From an uncultured Anaerolineae bacterium (lineage in GTDB: Bacteria > Chloroflexota > Anaerolineae > J036 > Brachytrichaceae), in the NCBI GenBank assembly GCA_938034415.1, contig CALHLE010000025.1, positions 1 to 64,000 of the forward strand: a DNA stretch of 64,000 bases, written 5' to 3'. Positions 18,901 to 28,968 of the stretch are shown here, piece by piece. Every line of letters begins with the position of its first letter. Positions within the stretch are counted from its first letter, which is position 1. Position numbers and translations under genes: made by a program. The notes beneath the pieces are model-generated. The model was not told the origin of the DNA. It ran no database searches and saw only the letters and a program-made list of their open reading frames with translations.

Positions 18901-19797
18901 ATGAGTGATTTGCCTGTGCCCCGTCCCTTTCTGAAATGGGCCGGCGGCAAGACCCAGCTGGCCGATGCGCTGCTCGAACGCAGGCCGCTACACTTCAATG
19001 CATATCATGAGCCGTTTGTGGGCAGCGGCGCGATCTTCTTTCGCCTTTATCGAGAAAATCACATCCGCCGCGCCGTCCTTTCAGATATCAATCCCGAACT
19101 CGTAGATACTTATCTGGCCATTCGCGACCATGTAGCCGAGGTGATTAGCGCCCTGTCAGAATTCCCCTACGACGAGGCGTTCTACTACGCAATTCGCGCA
19201 AAAGACCCCGCGCGGTTGAGTTTGCCTGAGCGGGCAGCGAGGATGATCTACCTCAACAAAACGGGCTACAACGGCTTGTATCGCGTCAATCGGCAAGGGA
19301 AATTCAACGTGCCGTTTGGACGGTATAAGTCGCCCAAGTATCTGGATCGCGATAACCTGCTGGCGGTCTCTCACGCATTACGCAACGTTGAAATCCTCTG
19401 CGCTGCCTTCGATACAGTCGTGAGCAGAGCTGAGCCAGGCGACTGGGTGTATTTCGATCCGCCCTATGTCCCTGTTTCTCAAACTGCCAACTTCACTTCT
19501 TACTACGCAAACGGCTTCAGCTTGCAAGACCAGGAACGCCTGCGAGATGTCTGCATCACTTTAAGCCGGAACAACGTTTACATCATGGTCTCTAATTCTG
19601 ATACTTCTATTGTGCGCTCTCTATATCGAAATTTCTCGATTGACGAAGTGCTCGCCAATCGCGCGATTAACTGCAATGGGACAAGGCGCGGCAAGGTCAC
19701 AGAGTTGGTGATCACAAACTATCCTCCTAACCAGGCCGTTCAACTGCAGTTGCTTGAGCAACGAGCGCCATATCGCGTTACAAGCGCTTGCGCCTGA
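18901..19797 (+). CDS. D12-class (Dam-type) adenine-specific DNA methyltransferase
   Basis: A 298-residue N6-adenine methylase of alpha class. Order of motifs: [11 protein letters not shown] (motif X), [11 protein letters not shown] (AdoMet-binding motif I), [14 protein letters not shown] with FNVPFG (target recognition region typical of Dam/DpnM enzymes), and the catalytic DPPY at residues 186-189. Many D12 enzymes methylate GATC, but the recognition site cannot be read from sequence. It is coupled to the PD-(D/E)XK gene, whose product it would counteract, and is followed 88 nt later by an Mrr-type gene in the same direction. Confidence 0.93.
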   Translation: MSDLPVPRPFLKWAGGKTQLADALLERRPLHFNAYHEPFVGSGAIFFRLYRENHIRRAVLSDINPELVDTYLAIRDHVAEVISALSEFPYDEAFYYAIRAKDPARLSLPERAARMIYLNKTGYNGLYRVNRQGKFNVPFGRYKSPKYLDRDNLLAVSHALRNVEILCAAFDTVVSRAEPGDWVYFDPPYVPVSQTANFTSYYANGFSLQDQERLRDVCITLSRNNVYIMVSNSDTSIVRSLYRNFSIDEVLANRAINCNGTRRGKVTELVITNYPPNQAVQLQLLEQRAPYRVTSACA

Positions 19798-19885
19798 TGC
19801 CGCTCCGCAGCGCAGGCGGAGGCGCAGGTCACTGAGCCGTCTTACGGTTTGGCAGCCCATAGCAGCGCGCAAAGAAGGAGTAGAT

Positions 19886-20794
19886 ATGCCCATTCCAGAT
19901 TACCAGTCCATCATGTTGCCCTTGCTCAGGTTCGCCGGTGATGGGCGAGAACACTCGCTTCGAGAGACCATAGAGGCCCTCGCCGACGAGTTCAAGCTCA
20001 CCGAAGGAGAACGCAGCAAGTTGTTGCCCAGTGGGCAGCAGACAATCTTTGACAACCGCGTAGGATGGGCGCGCACCTACCTCAAGAAGGCCGGAATGCT
20101 GGAAACGACCCGGCGTGGCTATTATCGGATCACGGAGCGCGGTGAGCAAATCCTCCGTCAGAACCCTTCCGAGATCAACACGGCTTTTCTCAGGCAGTTC
20201 CCCGAATTCGCCGAGTTCCAGAGGACGACAAGGATCAGGTCTGACGAGGCCGAAGATGAGCGAAGCAATGAGACACAAACGCCGGAAGAGGCGATTGAAA
20301 CAGCCTACCAAAAACTGCGTCAAGATTTGGCAACTGACATTTTGCAGATGATCAAAGATCGGTCGCCGGCATTCTTCGAGCGGCTGGTGATTGATTTGTT
20401 GGTTAAGATGGGTTATGGCGGCACGCGCAAGGATGCCGGCGAGGCGATTGGCAAGAGCGGAGACGGCGGCATTGACGGCATTATCAAGGAGGACCGCCTA
20501 GGGCTTGATGTCGTTTACGTTCAAGCCAAGAGATGGGATAGTGCGGTGGGTCGTCCTGAGATTCAGAAATTTGCCGGCGCGCTGCAAGGACAACGCGCCC
20601 GCAAGGGCATTTTCATCACAACTTCCAACTTCTCACAAGAAGCGCGGGACTATGCTGATCGTATAGATAGCAAGATAGTCTTGATTGATGGCGATAGGCT
20701 GGCGCAGCTCATGATTGACTACAACGTTGGGGTGGCCTCAGTGGCCTCATACGAGTTAAAGCGCATTGACTCAGACTATTTTGCGGAGGAGTAA
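19886..20794 (+). CDS. mrr: Mrr-type restriction endonuclease
   Basis: A 302-residue protein with an N-terminal winged-helix Mrr_N domain (residues 5-95; LPLLRFAGDGREHSLRE, TYLKKAGMLETTRRGYY). The C-terminal Mrr catalytic domain (residues 155-290) has Glu166, Asp197 in GDGGIDGII and Gln213-Ala-Lys215 in VQAKRW, the PD-(D/E)XK variant of Mrr enzymes. Mrr cuts DNA carrying foreign methylation. ATG 19886 has AAGGAG 5 nt upstream; an upstream in-frame start at 19754 overlaps the methylase and adds 44 low-complexity residues. Together with the preceding pair this forms a three-gene defence island. Confidence 0.93.
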   Translation: MPIPDYQSIMLPLLRFAGDGREHSLRETIEALADEFKLTEGERSKLLPSGQQTIFDNRVGWARTYLKKAGMLETTRRGYYRITERGEQILRQNPSEINTAFLRQFPEFAEFQRTTRIRSDEAEDERSNETQTPEEAIETAYQKLRQDLATDILQMIKDRSPAFFERLVIDLLVKMGYGGTRKDAGEAIGKSGDGGIDGIIKEDRLGLDVVYVQAKRWDSAVGRPEIQKFAGALQGQRARKGIFITTSNFSQEARDYADRIDSKIVLIDGDRLAQLMIDYNVGVASVASYELKRIDSDYFAEE

Positions 20795-20813
20795 ACCGGC
20801 CGACACCTGTGAC

Positions 20814-21167
20814 CTACGCGGGGACTTTCAACCAGCCGACGCGAATGAACGCGAAGACCAGCGCTGCCCACACAACGTAAGCGCCCAAAATGGACGCCCA
20901 CAGCATCACGCCCAGCCGCAGCAGCCCATATACCGCGATCACCCACACGAGGGTTGCGAGCAAGCCGGGCACCAGCGCCCGCACAAATGACGCGGCGGCG
21001 TCCTGGTCGTAATTGCCGCCCCCGAACACCACCCACAACCCCAGCGGGATATTGATCGGCATCGTCGCCAGGATAGCGGCAAGGGTCTTCGAGCGATCGC
21101 GCAGAATGGCAACGCCCAGGATGATGGCGATGGACGCAACGACGGGCAACGCTTTCTGAGTGTTCAT
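20814..21167 (-). CDS. Small multi-pass membrane protein
   Basis: A 117-residue protein with four predicted membrane segments (about residues 8-25, 32-48, 62-85 and 92-112). The segment RSKTLAAILATMPINIPLGLWVVFG loosely recalls GlpM/DUF3147-type small membrane proteins, but this is uncertain. The start is ATG 21167. It follows the broken oxidoreductase fusion gene on the same strand, 22 nt downstream. I cannot assign a function. Confidence 0.6.
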   Translation of the reverse strand: MNTQKALPVVASIAIILGVAILRDRSKTLAAILATMPINIPLGLWVVFGGGNYDQDAAASFVRALVPGLLATLVWVIAVYGLLRLGVMLWASILGAYVVWAALVFAFIRVGWLKVPA

Positions 21168-21189
21168 CGGCTCCGCTCGGCTGATCGAG

Positions 21190-22017
21190 TTAGACCAGGC
21201 GCTTGAGGTAAGCGAGATTGTCGTGGATGCGCTGCGCAAGCGGCAGCTCGGTCGAGAAATCCTCGAAAGCGATCCAGCCGTCGTAGCCCACGGCGCGCAG
21301 CGCGTCCATCAACCGGCGCACATCCACGATGCCCCCTTCGGCGATCGCCGCCTCCAGGTCGCGATAGACGGCCAAGTGGCCGCCGCCATCGCCCGGCAGT
21401 TCCAGCGCGTCGCGGACCGTGTGGAGCGTAGCATACGGGCCAGGCTCGCACGCGGCGAACTTCCGCACGTCGCGCGCGAATTGGTTCATTAAGATCGCCC
21501 CGCCCTCGCCGCGCCAGGGCGCTTGTCTGTAATACGCGGCAGTGCGATACCAGCTCTCGCCGACTTGGACGCGCATCAGCTCGCCCAGCTCCCCTTCGGC
21601 GATGCAGCGCGCCGCACGCTCGATCACCGGCCGGAAGCGCTGCTGGAAGTTGACCGCCAGCACCCGGCCAGCAGCGTCGGCTGCAGCAAGCATGCGGTCG
21701 GCGTCGGCAACCTGGATAGCGATCGGCTTCTCGGTCAGGACGTGCGCGCCGCGCGCAAAGGCGTCGAGCGCGATGCGCGGATGCGACGGATGCGGCGTGC
21801 AGATGACGACGACGTCGGGCCGCGTCGCTTCGATCATCGCAGCGTGATCGGTGAAGAACGGGCAGCCGGCTGCGTCCGCGCGCGGCCGGCCGCGTTCCGG
21901 GTTCAGGTCAGCCATGCCGACGACGCGCGCCGACGGAAGCTTAGTCAGCGCGCGCAGGTGCGCCTCGGCGATGCCGGCGCCCGCGCCGACGAGGGCATAG
22001 CGGAGAGAATGGTTCAT
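21190..22017 (-). pseudogene. Chimera: Gfo/Idh/MocA N-terminus fused to sugar isomerase C-terminus
   Basis: The frame is open for 275 codons, but it joins parts of two genes. Residues 1-178 are a Gfo/Idh/MocA oxidoreductase: Rossmann YALVGAGAGIAEAHL, CTPHPSHP, the catalytic EKP, and GGAILMNQ. In normal members the last is followed by HxxD and a further 170 residues. Instead, from about position 21480 the sequence becomes the last ~95 residues of a sugar phosphate isomerase/epimerase (KFAACEPGPY, GGIVDVRRLMDALRAVGYDGW, AFEDFS). Both halves lack catalytic parts of their parent folds. An in-frame deletion between two adjacent genes is the simplest reading. It could be expressed, but an enzymatic role is unlikely. 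Confidence 0.75.
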
Positions 22018-22268
22018 GTGTGACGGCGTGCTGCGCGCGGCGTATTCTCGTCTCCTCAATTGATCTCGACGTTGGCGGCCATTCTAGCCGATGGGCTACG
22101 TCGCTTCGCGGCGGCGCGGTGGCACCTGGTCGGCGCCTTAACGTGCCTTAATCCAACAAGTGTAGAATTTCACGAGTAGTCAACAGGCATTCGAGTTTCA
22201 AGTAAGGAGACGAGAAACCAGAAAGCGCAACCATCTATCACAGCACAGCGCCGTCGCTTCGCCGGGTC

Positions 22269-22775
22269 TTGGTGCTCAACGTCACGTATGAACCGCTCAG
22301 CGTGGTTCCCGTGCCTCGCGCGATCCACCTGTTGATGGTGCAACGAGCGGAGTTGATCGAGGCGTCCGACGCCGTTATCCGCAGCGAACGACTGCAACTG
22401 CCGGTGCCCCAGGTCATCCGGCTACTTCATTACGTCCGCGTGCCGCGCAACCTGCCGCTTCCCCTATCGCGCCGCGCGCTGCTCTTGCGAGATGATTACA
22501 CCTGCCAGTATTGTGGCGCGCAGCCCGGCCGGGAGAATCTCACGATTGATCACGTCATCCCCCGTTCGCGCGGCGGGCGCACGGAGTGGGAGAACGTGGT
22601 CGCCGCCTGCGGCGCGTGCAACCGCAAGAAAGGCAACCGCACCCCAGAAGAGGCAGGGATGACGCTGCTGCGCAAGCCGCATCGCCCGCGCTTTTGGGCA
22701 ATGACGCTGCTGACGATGGCGACCAACGACGTGTGGCGCAAATATCTCAACTTGAACGGTTCAGATGGAGCGTGA
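22269..22775 (+). CDS. HNH endonuclease domain protein
   Basis: A 168-residue protein. The N-terminal part reads VLNVTYEPLSVVPVPRAI, followed by the HNH nuclease motif. Zinc-binding CQYCG and CGACN flank LTIDHVIPRSRGGRTEWENVV, where the DH supplies the catalytic His and the Asn closes the motif. This widespread bacterial HNH family is often of unknown role and sits in chromosomes outside defence loci. The start is uncertain: TTG 22269 or GTG 22272 are the nearest initiators, although the frame stays open back to 22206. An AAGGAG at 22204-22209 seems too far upstream for either. A TAGAAT box in the preceding gap could be the -10. Confidence 0.85.
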   Translation: MVLNVTYEPLSVVPVPRAIHLLMVQRAELIEASDAVIRSERLQLPVPQVIRLLHYVRVPRNLPLPLSRRALLLRDDYTCQYCGAQPGRENLTIDHVIPRSRGGRTEWENVVAACGACNRKKGNRTPEEAGMTLLRKPHRPRFWAMTLLTMATNDVWRKYLNLNGSDGA

Positions 22776-22800
22776 CCGGCTGCGCCGGCCATCTTGCGCG

Positions 22801-24069
22801 ATGCACCCTCGCTTGATTCCGTCGCTGCTGATCGCCGCGCTGGTCATCGGCGCGGGCGCGTGGCTGGCTTCTCCGGCAACCGGCGAACAGCTCTTCCACC
22901 TGACCGGCGAGGAGGCTCGCAGCGCCCAACTGCGCGCGCTGTGGAACTTGGCGCTTGACCAGACGCGCCCGTCGTTGCAGCTTGCGCCCGACGCATCCAT
23001 TCAGCACCTGCCCGACAACCCGCTCGGCGTGAACACCTTCTTGGAGCAGGAAGTCGAGGAAGCCAAGCGCGCGCGCAGCCTGCAAATGATCCGCGACGCC
23101 GGCTTCGCCTGGATCCGCCAGCCGTTTGTCTGGTCGGACATCGAAATTCACGGCAAGGGCGACTTCGAGGACCGGCGCAACCTGCCCTACCGCAGCGCAT
23201 GGGACAAGTATGACAACATCGTCGCGCTGGCGGAAAGCTACGGGCTGCGGATCATCGCCCGGCTGGGCGCGCCGCCGGCGTGGGCGCACGCCGGCTACGC
23301 CGACCTGGGCGAATTCGGCCCGCCGGCGCGCTTCGAGGACTTCGCCGACTTCGTCGAGGTCGTCGCGCGACGCTACAAAGGCCGCGTCACGCACTGGCAG
23401 ATCTGGAACGAGCCGAACATCTTCCCGGAATGGGGCAACCAGCGCGCCAACCCGGAGGACTACGCCCGGCTGCTGTGCATGGCGCATGCGCGTCTAAAAA
23501 GCGTGGATCGGAACAACGTGGTGATCGCCGCGGCGCTGGCGCCAACCATCGCGCAAGATGGCGGCGGCTATCCAGGCGGCGGCCTCGACGACTTGATCTT
23601 CTTCCAGCGCATGTATCAGGCCGGCGCGGGCCGTTGTTTCGACGTGGCAGCGGCGCAAGGCTACGGCCTGTTCAGCGGGCCTTACGACCGGCGGCTGAAC
23701 CCGCTGCAGACCAACGTGGCGCGCCACGTGTTGATGCGCGACATCATGGTGCGCAACGGCGACGCGCACAAACCGATCTGGCTGAGCGAGGTGAACTGGA
23801 ATGCCGTGCCCAACGATCCGGCCATCGCCGACCTCAACCGCTTCGGCATGGTGACGCCAGAGCAGCAAGCGCGCTATGTGCCGATGCTCTTCGAGCGCGC
23901 GCGGGCAGAGTGGCCATGGGTGGGCGTGATGAGCGTGTGGTTCTTCAAACGCCCAAGCGACGCCGAGAAGAACCAGTCGTGGTATTACTTTCGCATGCTC
24001 GAGCCGGACTTCACGCCGACGCCGCTGTGGGAGGCGATGAAGGCATATGCGCTATCGCGCCGGCGCTGA
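22801..24069 (+). CDS. Clan GH-A glycoside hydrolase-like protein, membrane-anchored
   Basis: A 422-residue protein with an N-terminal membrane segment (residues 4-22) and a TIM-barrel of GH-A type. The acid/base Glu is E204 in WQIWNEPN at the end of strand 4. The likely nucleophile is E330 in WLSEVNW at strand 7. Early [10 protein letters not shown] and [15 protein letters not shown] match the GH39/GH5-like Chloroflexota proteins often annotated as cellulase or beta-xylosidase-like; the substrate is not determinable. ATG 22801 is chosen; an in-frame ATG at 22765 overlaps the HNH gene. Its 3' end overlaps a truncated convergent hydrolase gene. Confidence 0.82.
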   Translation: MHPRLIPSLLIAALVIGAGAWLASPATGEQLFHLTGEEARSAQLRALWNLALDQTRPSLQLAPDASIQHLPDNPLGVNTFLEQEVEEAKRARSLQMIRDAGFAWIRQPFVWSDIEIHGKGDFEDRRNLPYRSAWDKYDNIVALAESYGLRIIARLGAPPAWAHAGYADLGEFGPPARFEDFADFVEVVARRYKGRVTHWQIWNEPNIFPEWGNQRANPEDYARLLCMAHARLKSVDRNNVVIAAALAPTIAQDGGGYPGGGLDDLIFFQRMYQAGAGRCFDVAAAQGYGLFSGPYDRRLNPLQTNVARHVLMRDIMVRNGDAHKPIWLSEVNWNAVPNDPAIADLNRFGMVTPEQQARYVPMLFERARAEWPWVGVMSVWFFKRPSDAEKNQSWYYFRMLEPDFTPTPLWEAMKAYALSRRR

Positions 24070-24539
24070 CGCCTACCGCACGTCTCAATGCCGGTGGCTT
24101 TGAGGAAGTTGATGAAATCGGTGGGACGCGCGGCCCAGGGGAAGCGACACGGGAAGGCGCCGGGCCGATCCGCGCCGGTCTCGCAGCTCAACCAGCCGTA
24201 CTCGTCGCTCCAACTGCCGCCGGGGATGCGCAGCAAGCGAATGCCGGAGGCGGCGACGCGCGCGCGGAAGACAGGATGCTCGAAGACCGAGCGCTTCAGC
24301 CAGGCCGGCAGATTGCCGCCCAACATGCGCGGGCTGAACGGCGCGCCGTCGGCTGCGGCATCAACGGTAACGATGGCATTGATGTGCGTCCGGGTGGGCG
24401 AAGGCGTCGGGCGCGGGGTGCGCGCGGGACGCGGCGTGGAGGTCGCCGGCTGAGCGGCGCCCGGCCGCGGTTGAAGCGTCAACAGGGTGAGCGCAGCGAA
24501 GAATGCGCCCAAGGCGATCAGGCCGACTCGAAAGTTCAT
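23985..24539 (-). pseudogene. 3'-truncated glycoside hydrolase gene
   Basis: From ATG 24539 the frame encodes a leader helix (residues 4-20), a Pro/Thr-rich linker, and the opening of a secreted hydrolase: [31 protein letters not shown], then [13 protein letters not shown]. This is the usual start of an arabinofuranosidase-like or GH39-like barrel. Recognisable homology stops near position 24085. The remaining codons are antisense of the convergent hydrolase gene up to a chance stop at 23985. Most of the barrel is therefore deleted. The remnant is about 150 meaningful residues and almost certainly non-functional. Confidence 0.75.
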
Positions 24540-24688
24540 CACAGACAATCCGCATCCGGTTCTATGCCGACCGCGCGTCGGGTCTTGTGCCAACGCTATA
24601 TCCGGCAGCCATATTCCAGTTGAGGCGTTCATCACGGTCCGCTTGCCGCGCCAGGTGAGATGTCATGCGGTGATGCGCCGGCCCACGG

Positions 24689-25717
24689 CTAGCCCTGGCC
24701 GATGTGCTGACGCGCGCACGACGTCAACTGCTCGCCGTGGAGCGTGACCCAGGCATCTACGCGCGCGAGCGACTCCAGCCAGCTCGCCACGTCCACATAC
24801 GGGCTAAGATTGGCGAGGAAGCGGCCGACCAGGTGCATGAGCACACTGGCGTTGCGCAGCAGCATCATCGTCGGCAGCAGCGCGATCTCGGCGTCGCCCA
24901 GGCGTCCGGCGCGCGCGTAGCCACGCGCCAGCGCCGCCACACGCTCCCACTCGCGCCCGCTGCCCATCACATCCCAGCACCACACGTCCACGGCGACGGC
25001 AAAATCCATGCCGCGCGGATTGAGCGCGCAATTCTCGAAATCCAGCACGGCGGTGACGCGCGGACCGTTCATCAGCAAGTTGCCAGGGATGTAATCGCCG
25101 TGGATGAGCTGTTGGGGCAAGGCGCGAATCTGCTTTTCATGAACGTAGATGCGCTCGAGCACGGCGTCTACGCGCGCCACATCTACCCGCGAGGCCAGCG
25201 GGCCGACGGCGCGCATCGCCTCGAACGGGTCGGTCACCAACGGATGCACGCGGCCCAGCTCGATGTAGGGTCGGGGTGCGCTCGCGCCGCGCGATTCCAC
25301 CTGCGCCAACGCCGCATGCAGCACAGCCATTGCCTCGCCGGCACCTTCGGCCTGGCCCAGGTCATGGACGGCAGGATTCTCGCCACAGACGAACGGGATG
25401 AGCACCATCAAGCGCGCGCGCTGCCTATCCTCCACCAAGGCCCAAGGCTCCCCGCGCCGGGTGAGGATGGGTGCCGGCACGGCGAATGGCAGCGACTGCT
25501 GCGCCAGTTGCAATAGCACGCCGATCTCGTGTTGGATGTATTTCGGATTGGCATGGTTGCCGTACACACGCAGCACATAGGGCAGCGGCGCGCCGGCGGC
25601 GTCGTGCACGCGGTACAAGTAGTTGTTGTAGCCGCGCCCCAGCGGACGAAGGACGCAGCCGGCCGGGACATCCCATATCGCGGCCAGCTCGACTGGCGCG
25701 ATCTCTACGCCGGACAC
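24689..25717 (-). CDS. Aminoglycoside phosphotransferase / homoserine kinase-like kinase
   Basis: A 342-residue protein kinase-fold small-molecule kinase (APH family). LGRGYNNYLYRV and YVLRVYGN correspond to the N-lobe. Catalytic LIHGDYIPGNLLM (Asp and Asn of the Brenner motif) and the metal-binding Asp in VLDFENCALNPRGMD follow. Substrates in this family range from homoserine and choline to antibiotics; nothing here decides. The best start is GTG 25717, which overlaps the end of the upstream Ntn-hydrolase gene by 13 nt, so the two are likely translated as an operon. Longer in-frame sequence upstream lies inside that hydrolase and is not conserved. Confidence 0.82.
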   Translation of the reverse strand: MSGVEIAPVELAAIWDVPAGCVLRPLGRGYNNYLYRVHDAAGAPLPYVLRVYGNHANPKYIQHEIGVLLQLAQQSLPFAVPAPILTRRGEPWALVEDRQRARLMVLIPFVCGENPAVHDLGQAEGAGEAMAVLHAALAQVESRGASAPRPYIELGRVHPLVTDPFEAMRAVGPLASRVDVARVDAVLERIYVHEKQIRALPQQLIHGDYIPGNLLMNGPRVTAVLDFENCALNPRGMDFAVAVDVWCWDVMGSGREWERVAALARGYARAGRLGDAEIALLPTMMLLRNASVLMHLVGRFLANLSPYVDVASWLESLARVDAWVTLHGEQLTSCARQHIGQG

Positions 25718-26643
25718 AGCACCTCGCGCGTGATCGGTCGGGGATCGTCGGCGGTCTGCACCTTGTAGCTCAGCCCGGGCCGCGTGGCAAACGCACCGAC
25801 GTTGCCGGCGGCATCCATGAGCAAGATGCGCACCCAGTCGGCGCAGCGCATGGGATCGGTTGCGCTGGATTCGCCGAGCAATGCGTATAACTGGCCTACC
25901 ACCTCGCGGCCGGCTGCTTCCAGCGACCAGCCCAGGCGCATCAACATCACCGCCTGGGCTGCCGCGCCGATGCGTATGGCCGCCTCGCCCAGCCCCATGC
26001 AGGTCGCCGCGCCATAGCGGTTGTCGCAATAATTGCCCGCGCCGATCAGGGGCGAGTCGCCCACTCGGCCCGGATACTTCCAGGCGATGCCCGATGTGCT
26101 GACCGCGCTGCAAATACTGCCGGCGGCGTCGCGGACGATCACGTTCATCGTATCGCTGCCCCGGCGCTCGGCCAACGCGCGCGCTGTGAGGGTGATCGCA
26201 TCCTCCTCCTCGTGCCGGACAACCTCGGCGATGCGCTGTTGCCAAGCCGCCTGGGCTTCCGGCGAGAGCATGTCGCGCCGCTCGGCGCCGATTTCGGTCG
26301 CAAAGCGCGCGGCGCCCTCGCCGGCCAGCAGCACGTGTGGCAAACGCAGCATCACCTGCCGGGCGACGCTGATCGGATGGCGAAAACCTTTGAGCGCCGC
26401 GACAGCGCCGGCGCGCAGCGTGGCGCCGTCCATGAAGGAGGCATCCAGCTCGACTTCACCCAGGATGTTTGGCCATCCCCCATAGCCAACGGTGTGCTCT
26501 TCTGGATCATCCTCGACGGCGCAGGCGATGAATTCGGCCACGTCGCCGGCGCTCGCGCCGCGCCGCAGCCGCTGCATGCCTTCCACGATGAACTCGTCCC
26601 GAATCTCCGCATTGGCCAGGACAACGACAGGTGCAGATGTCAT
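25705..26643 (-). CDS. Ntn-hydrolase of the asparaginase 2 / N4-glycosylasparaginase family
   Basis: A 312-residue precursor that should self-cleave before Thr165 in RGSDTMNVIV to expose the catalytic N-terminal threonine. The N-terminal half has TVGYGGWPN and LDASFMDG; the C-terminal half has SAVSTSGIAWKYPGRVGDSPLIGAGNY, which contains the substrate-binding Arg and Asp, and CMGLGE. These match aspartylglucosaminidase / isoaspartyl peptidase enzymes, which hydrolyse beta-aspartyl bonds or GlcNAc-Asn. The start is ATG 26643. The gene precedes the APH-family kinase with a 13-nt overlap and follows uvrB by 58 nt. Confidence 0.88.
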   Translation of the reverse strand: MTSAPVVVLANAEIRDEFIVEGMQRLRRGASAGDVAEFIACAVEDDPEEHTVGYGGWPNILGEVELDASFMDGATLRAGAVAALKGFRHPISVARQVMLRLPHVLLAGEGAARFATEIGAERRDMLSPEAQAAWQQRIAEVVRHEEEDAITLTARALAERRGSDTMNVIVRDAAGSICSAVSTSGIAWKYPGRVGDSPLIGAGNYCDNRYGAATCMGLGEAAIRIGAAAQAVMLMRLGWSLEAAGREVVGQLYALLGESSATDPMRCADWVRILLMDAAGNVGAFATRPGLSYKVQTADDPRPITREVLCPA

Positions 26644-26701
26644 ACTTAGAAACTGTAGGGCATCTAACGCTGCTGCTTCGGCTCGATCGCCTTTGTCGGC
26701 A

Positions 26702-28870
26702 TCAGCGCCGCTTGCGCGGGCCGACTTTCTTCGGCTGCTTGATGGCGTAGCGCGTAGGCGTTTGAGCAGCCTCGCCGGCGAGCGGGCGTTCCTCGTCGCC
26801 GTCCACGCCATAATCGCGCATGCGGCGGATCTTCTCCCATTCTGGCGTCCGGTCGTCCACATCGTTGAGCAACTGACGCAGCTCCAAAATCTGGTCGCGC
26901 AGCATGGCCGCCTTCTCAAATTCCAGGTCCCGGGCTGCCTGGCGCATCTGCTCCTCCAGCTCGGCGATGAGGCGCTTCTGCTCGCCCTTGGGCAACGAGG
27001 CCAGGCGCACCGCCAGCGCCCCACCCGATTCTTGAGGCTTGTGTTTTGTCTCGTAGCCGGCCTTGCCCTCAGCTACCTTAACGCGGTCGGTCAAATCGCG
27101 AATCGCCTTGTAGATGGATTGCGGCTGAATGCCATGCGCTTCGTTGTAGGCGATCTGCTTGGCGCGCCGGCGCTCGGTCTCCTCGATCGCGCTGCGCATC
27201 GAGTCGGTCACCGTGTCGGCATACATGATGACCTTGCCGTTGACGTGGCGGGCTGCCCGGCCGATGGTCTGGATGAGCGATGTGGCGCTGCGCAGGAAGC
27301 CCTCTTTGTCGGCGTCGAGGATGGCCACGAGCGACACCTCCGGCAAATCCAGCCCCTCGCGCAACAGGTTGATGCCGACGACCACATCGTATTCGCCTAG
27401 GCGCAGATCGCGCAGGATCTCGACGCGCTCGACGGTCTCCACCTCGCTGTGCAAGTACTGGACCTTGATGCCCAGCTCCTGCAAATAGCGGGTCAGGTCC
27501 TCGGCCATGCGCTTGGTCAGCGTGGTGACGAGCGCGCGTTCGCCGCGCGCCACGCGCTCGCGGATCTCGCCGATCAGGTCGTCCACCTGCCCGCGCACCG
27601 GCCGCACCTCGACGACCGGATCGAGGATGCCGGTCGGGCGGATGACCTGCTCCACGACTACGGCGCTGTGTTGCAGCTCATACGGGCCAGGCGTGGCGCT
27701 GGTGAAGATCACCTGGCGGAAGCGCTGCTCGAACTCCTCGAACTTGAGCGGCCGGTTATCGAGCGCGCTAGGCAAGCGAAAGCCGTAATCCACCAGCACC
27801 TGCTTCCGCTCGCGGTCGCCGTTGTACATGCCGCGGATCTGCGGGATGGTCATGTGGCTTTCGTCAATCACCAGCAGGAAGTCATCGGGGAAGTAGTCCA
27901 GCAGGGTGAAGGGCGGCGTGCCGGGCGGCCGGCCGTCGAGCAAGCGCGAGTAGTTCTCGATGCCGCTGGTGAAGCCGACCTCGCGCAGCATCTCGATGTC
28001 GTAGCGCGTGCGCTGCTCGATGCGCTGCGCCTCCAGATACTTCCCCTGCGACTTGAAGAAGGCAATGCGTTCCTCCAGCTCCTGCTCGATCTCGCGGATG
28101 GCGCGTTGCAGCTTCTCCTGGGGCGTGATGTAATGCTTGGCCGGGTAGATTTCGATCTCCGGCAGCACCTTGAGGATTTCGCCGGTGAGCGTGTCAATTT
28201 CGGTGATGCGCTCGACCTCGTCGCCGAAGAACTCGATGCGATAGGCCGTCTCGGCGTAGGCCGGCTGCACCTCGAGCGTGTCGCCGCGCACGCGGAAGCG
28301 CCCACGGGTGAGGTGGGCATCGTTGCGCTCATACTGAATCGCCACCAACATGCGCAGCACCACGTCGCGGCGGCGCACTTCCCCCTGCGCCAGCTTGACG
28401 ACGAAGCGCCCGTAGTCTTCCGGGTTGCCCACGCCGTAGATGCACGACACCGAGGCGACGATGATCACGTCGCGCCGGCTCATCAGCGAGCTGGTTGCGG
28501 CCAGGCGCAAGCGGTCTATTTCATCGTTGATCGAGGCGTCCTTCTCGATGTACAGGTCGTAGCGCGGCACGTAGGCTTCGGGCTGGTAGTAGTCGTAGTA
28601 GCTAACGAAGTATTCGACTGCGTTCTCCGGGAAGAACTCTTTGAACTCGGCATAGAGCTGCGCGGCGAGCGTCTTGTTGTGGGCGATGACGAGCGTGGGC
28701 CGCTGCACGCGCTCGATGACCTTGGCGATGGTAAAGGTCTTGCCGGTGCCGGTCGCGCCAAGCAGCGTGGTGTAGCGGTTGCCGGCGTTCAGGCTAGCGA
28801 CGAGCGCCTCGATCGCCTGCGGCTGGTCGCCGGTAGGCTGAAAGGGGGAATGCACCTTGAACTCTGGCAT
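26702..28870 (-). CDS. uvrB: UvrABC system protein B
   Basis: A 722-residue excision-repair helicase-like ATPase that receives damaged DNA from UvrA and loads UvrC. Walker [11 protein letters not shown], the beta-hairpin [12 protein letters not shown] that clamps [28 protein letters not shown], the helicase motifs QTIGRAARH and a C-terminal UVR domain (residues 640-675) for UvrC contact are all present. The length is slightly above the usual 660-680 owing to a basic tail of about 40 residues. ATG 28870 agrees with family starts. No SOS box was recognised upstream. Confidence 0.97.
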   Translation of the reverse strand: MPEFKVHSPFQPTGDQPQAIEALVASLNAGNRYTTLLGATGTGKTFTIAKVIERVQRPTLVIAHNKTLAAQLYAEFKEFFPENAVEYFVSYYDYYQPEAYVPRYDLYIEKDASINDEIDRLRLAATSSLMSRRDVIIVASVSCIYGVGNPEDYGRFVVKLAQGEVRRRDVVLRMLVAIQYERNDAHLTRGRFRVRGDTLEVQPAYAETAYRIEFFGDEVERITEIDTLTGEILKVLPEIEIYPAKHYITPQEKLQRAIREIEQELEERIAFFKSQGKYLEAQRIEQRTRYDIEMLREVGFTSGIENYSRLLDGRPPGTPPFTLLDYFPDDFLLVIDESHMTIPQIRGMYNGDRERKQVLVDYGFRLPSALDNRPLKFEEFEQRFRQVIFTSATPGPYELQHSAVVVEQVIRPTGILDPVVEVRPVRGQVDDLIGEIRERVARGERALVTTLTKRMAEDLTRYLQELGIKVQYLHSEVETVERVEILRDLRLGEYDVVVGINLLREGLDLPEVSLVAILDADKEGFLRSATSLIQTIGRAARHVNGKVIMYADTVTDSMRSAIEETERRRAKQIAYNEAHGIQPQSIYKAIRDLTDRVKVAEGKAGYETKHKPQESGGALAVRLASLPKGEQKRLIAELEEQMRQAARDLEFEKAAMLRDQILELRQLLNDVDDRTPEWEKIRRMRDYGVDGDEERPLAGEAAQTPTRYAIKQPKKVGPRKRR

Positions 28871-28968
28871 TGGGCGTCTTCGACAGCGGCAAGGGCATTA
28901 TAGAGCGCGCGAGGGGCGATATTTGCCTCTGAGCGCAGGCTGCAACACATCCCACGAGCCGTGGCTCT

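Noticed and set aside
23280-24623. 447-codon plus-strand frame overlapping the GH-A hydrolase
   Set aside because: Out-of-frame shadow; the hydrolase frame holds both catalytic motifs.
27449-28903. 484-codon plus-strand frame opposite uvrB
   Set aside because: Composition is typical of antisense frames in GC-rich DNA; uvrB is unmistakable on the other strand.
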